A DNA stretch of 7,881 nucleotides, taken from positions 1 to 7,881 of the forward strand of contig UROS01000111.1 in assembly GCA_900549445.1 (NCBI GenBank). The letters run 5' to 3'. This DNA is from an uncultured Porphyromonadaceae bacterium (lineage in GTDB: Bacteria > Bacteroidota > Bacteroidia > Bacteroidales > Muribaculaceae). Positions 5,889 to 7,881 of this stretch are shown here, piece after piece; within the stretch, counting starts at the first letter, position 1; each line of letters starts with the position of its first letter. Under the pieces are notes generated by a model that saw only the letters and a program-made list of their open reading frames with translations, had not been told where the DNA came from and did no database searches. Made by a program: the position numbers and the translations under genes.

Positions 5889-7631
5889 TTAGAACTTCTT
5901 GATATAGTAGCCCGAAACGTTTGCGCGGATGTCGGCGCAGTCTATCGCCTGCTCGGGTGCGAGAGGCGCTTTCATATCGGCCGGCACGAAGCCGGTGGCT
6001 GTAAAGTTGATGCCGTCGAGATGGGTTACCTTGCCGGTGATGCGGATGGTCACCTCCTTGTCGACAGAACCTGCGGGCACGTCGGCGCCCTCGATTTTCA
6101 CACCGTTGATCTGATTGCCGTTCACGTCGACAGGATAGCCGGTGAAAGTGAGATCAAACGGCACGTGGGAGGTCACTTTGGTTTTGACAATAAGGGTCTC
6201 GATTGTAATTGCATCCACATCCTCGTCGTTCCAGCCATCGCAAAGTTTTGTATATACGACCTGCGATTTTTCGCCGAGTGCGAGGGGCGCGAGGAAGTCG
6301 TAGTGACCTGTAACCTCGCCGAGACCCACACCGAGCTGAAGATCGTCGACGGGCTGGTTGAATACCTTTGGCGACTTGAGAGCGATGTTGAGGCGTGCCG
6401 GCAACCCGTTGCCTTCGAGCACTGACGAAAGCGAAGTGTACGGAACATGGAGTCCGGGAGTGTAGCCGGCTGCCCAGGGGGTAGGCTCCTTGGGCGAAAG
6501 GCAATAATCGCTCGATGAGGCTGAACTTACAGTGAAGAATCCCGGGTTGTCGAGCTCATGGGTGGTGGTGAGGATGACTTCGCCGTCGTCTGCCGTAAAC
6601 TCGGAATTGATAACGAATCCTGTCGTTGCCTCGAGCTTGTAGGAAGAAAGCGGGTTCTCGACGTTGAGGTAAATCTGCGGATTGAGGATATTGATTTTGG
6701 TTTCCTTCTGCTGGAGCAGATCGGGAAGATCGTTAAGGACAACCGGGTCAATGTTGACGCCCTCGATGTTGTATTCGATTCTGCCGGAGAAGGCATTAAC
6801 GGTCATGGCAGTGATTGTGCTCTCACCTTCAAGAGTGACGGTTGCGGGCATCGCTCCGGTGAGATCGGAAGAATTGAACGACAGACCGCCGGCGATAATG
6901 CTGACTTTGAGATCGATCTTCGCCGTGTGAGTGTCGGGGTCGAATTCACCTCCAATTTTCTTGAAGTCGATTGCCGAACAGTGGAGAGTTACGTCAAGAC
7001 TCGGTTTGCTTGCATCGGCTGCGGGAATATGAAGAATACCGGTATCACCGTTGTAGCTTCCGACTGAAGGCACACCGGTGAGTCCGGCGGGGAACTGAAC
7101 GTCGATAGCGTCAAACTTAAGTTTCGACACTTTATTAACCAGTTCTTTAAGCACGAGGGTGTAAGAAATATCAAAATCGGCTTTCAGCGACTTTATTGCC
7201 TTGATTTCGGCAGGGACGTCTGTGGTCGAATAGCTTACGCGGGCTTCGCCTGTAGAGAAAGTTATGGCAACTGTCTGGTTGGCGGGAAGGTTGCCCGACA
7301 CTCCGGTGCTGATTTGGTCTGACGATGCCGTTCCGGGCACAGCGCCGAGATTTATCCGGTCGATTATGATTTCAGAGGAAGTAAATGAACCCTTTTCGGT
7401 AACGCAATAAACTCCGTCGATTACTTTAATTTTTTCATCCGGATCTTCTTCGTCGAGGTCAAACATGCTTTCGAGCGTAAAAGGATCGATATTGACCGGA
7501 ATAGTCAGATCGTTGACTTCGATTCTGGAAGTTGTGTCGATGTCGGAGAGGTCGTACTTGTCGTCGACACAGCCTGTAAGGGTAAGCAAGGCCGCACAAA
7601 CGGTGCAAGCCAAAGGCATACGATGCTTCAT
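5889..7631 (-). CDS. putative surface lipoprotein of unknown function
   Basis: This 580-residue predicted lipoprotein has a short basic N-region, a hydrophobic core and the lipobox LTGC, giving C21 as the lipid-modified residue. The residues after the cysteine (VDDKYDLSDID) are acidic, like the lipoprotein export signals of Bacteroidota that send proteins to the outer face of the outer membrane. Surface exposure is therefore plausible. The mature chain is rich in predicted beta-strands, with alternating hydrophobic residues and many Asp, Thr and Ser, and has no enzyme motif that I recognise. The motif VNIDPxxL occurs twice, at 46-53 and 292-299, each followed a few residues later by an acidic DL segment, hinting at repeated domains. 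Similar proteins starting CxDDKYDLSDID are, as I recall, common in Bacteroidales without known function. It is the first gene of a unit with the DUF5723-like barrel 20 bases downstream, so the two may act together at the cell surface. The first ATG is chosen because it supplies the basic N-region. An ATG four codons later would also leave a signal peptide. Confidence 0.85.
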   Translation of the reverse strand: MKHRMPLACTVCAALLTLTGCVDDKYDLSDIDTTSRIEVNDLTIPVNIDPFTLESMFDLDEEDPDEKIKVIDGVYCVTEKGSFTSSEIIIDRINLGAVPGTASSDQISTGVSGNLPANQTVAITFSTGEARVSYSTTDVPAEIKAIKSLKADFDISYTLVLKELVNKVSKLKFDAIDVQFPAGLTGVPSVGSYNGDTGILHIPAADASKPSLDVTLHCSAIDFKKIGGEFDPDTHTAKIDLKVSIIAGGLSFNSSDLTGAMPATVTLEGESTITAMTVNAFSGRIEYNIEGVNIDPVVLNDLPDLLQQKETKINILNPQIYLNVENPLSSYKLEATTGFVINSEFTADDGEVILTTTHELDNPGFFTVSSASSSDYCLSPKEPTPWAAGYTPGLHVPYTSLSSVLEGNGLPARLNIALKSPKVFNQPVDDLQLGVGLGEVTGHYDFLAPLALGEKSQVVYTKLCDGWNDEDVDAITIETLIVKTKVTSHVPFDLTFTGYPVDVNGNQINGVKIEGADVPAGSVDKEVTIRITGKVTHLDGINFTATGFVPADMKAPLAPEQAIDCADIRANVSGYYIKKF

Positions 7632-7694
7632 AGATTAATGATTGGGATTATTGAATAGTAAGAGATTAATTACAGGAGAAAGGGTTTGAGACTG

Positions 7695-7702
7695 CAAAAT
7701 TA
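7695..7702 (-). promoter_or_regulatory. putative -7 element of the lipoprotein/DUF5723 unit
   Basis: The minus strand reads TAATTTTG, an exact TAnnTTTG match, 63 bases upstream of the lipoprotein start codon. The expected transcription start is near 7688, giving a leader of roughly 55-60 bases. A good -33 TTTG is not present at the usual spacing. The TTTG at 7737-7734 is about 31 bases away, which is too far. Confidence 0.5.
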
Positions 7703-7795
7703 ATAATTTTTATCGTAAATAGGAAATTTTTCACAAATAAAGCGAGAAATGGAGTTAAGGTAGTATTAAAATCACCCGTTTTGAAAAATTCTGAC

Positions 7796-7803
7796 TACCT
7801 TTG
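7796..7803 (+). promoter_or_regulatory. putative plus-strand -7 element pointing out of the window
   Basis: The sequence TACCTTTG exactly matches TAnnTTTG and is followed by GC and an AT-rich start region. An upstream TTTG at 7780-7783 is only 12 bases away, shorter than the usual 19-21, so the -33 element is uncertain. It would be divergent from the lipoprotein promoter and drive a transcript that begins near 7810 and leaves the window at the right edge. No minus-strand gene covers it. Confidence 0.5.
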
Positions 7804-7833
7804 CGGTTGAATAATAATCATACATTATAATAG

Positions 7834-7881
7834 ATGCTGGAAATATATGTGGAATGAAAAACGGAGCAGCATGCTCCACGG
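7834..7881 (+). other. start of an unidentified plus-strand transcript, cut by window edge
   Basis: Downstream of the plus-strand -7 element there are two ATG codons whose frames stay open to the edge (7847, reading MWNEKRSS, and 7854, reading MKNGAACS). Too little is visible to choose either or to name a product. The stretch also holds three pairs of complementary segments: 7834-7839 with 7867-7872, 7849-7853 with 7875-7879, and 7863-7868 with 7872-7877. It could therefore be a structured leader or a small RNA instead of a coding start. These pairings overlap and cannot all form at once. Confidence 0.2.

Noticed and set aside
6558..7067. 169-codon plus-strand frame antisense to the lipoprotein gene
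   Set aside because: It is fully antisense to a gene with a clear signal peptide and lipobox, and no independent coding evidence was seen.

Overview
The window reads as chromosomal DNA from a member of the Bacteroidota, most likely order Bacteroidales. The evidence is a complex I operon that opens nuoA-nuoB-nuoCD(fused)-nuoH, a DUF5723-type outer-membrane protein next to a lipoprotein with acidic residues behind its lipid-anchored cysteine, TAnnTTTG-type -7 promoter elements, and A-rich leaders without clear Shine-Dalgarno sequences. The moderately high GC of the coding sequence suits a Muribaculaceae-like gut lineage better than Bacteroides proper, but that placement is inference. Every confident gene lies on the minus strand, so transcription runs from high to low coordinates.

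Layout, in transcription order. (1) 7881-7632: a 250-base AT-rich intergenic region with a -7 element on each strand pointing outwards. The plus-strand one would drive something that starts at or beyond the right edge. (2) 7631-4480: a two-gene unit encoding a 580-residue lipoprotein and, 20 bases later, a 462-residue DUF5723/PorP-like outer-membrane protein. A strong intrinsic terminator at 4425-4377 closes it. (3) 4376-4082: an intergenic region with a promoter-like element at 4294-4287 and a leader of about 200 bases. (4) 4081-254: nuoA, nuoB, nuoCD and nuoH, the quinone-reducing connecting module and the start of the membrane arm of respiratory complex I. (5) 199-1: the first 66 codons of atpD (F1 ATP synthase beta subunit), cut by the left edge.

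How they work together: the nuo products form the part of complex I that passes electrons through the terminal N2 Fe-S cluster to a quinone and couples this to ion pumping. ATP synthase uses the resulting gradient. The notable feature is that atpD sits 54 bases after nuoH, where nuoI would be expected, with no terminator seen between them. The upstream lipoprotein/beta-barrel pair is a separate cell-envelope unit of unknown function, and it is the best candidate here for undescribed biology. The rest is ordinary housekeeping sequence. I see no mobile element, CRISPR array, tRNA or rRNA.
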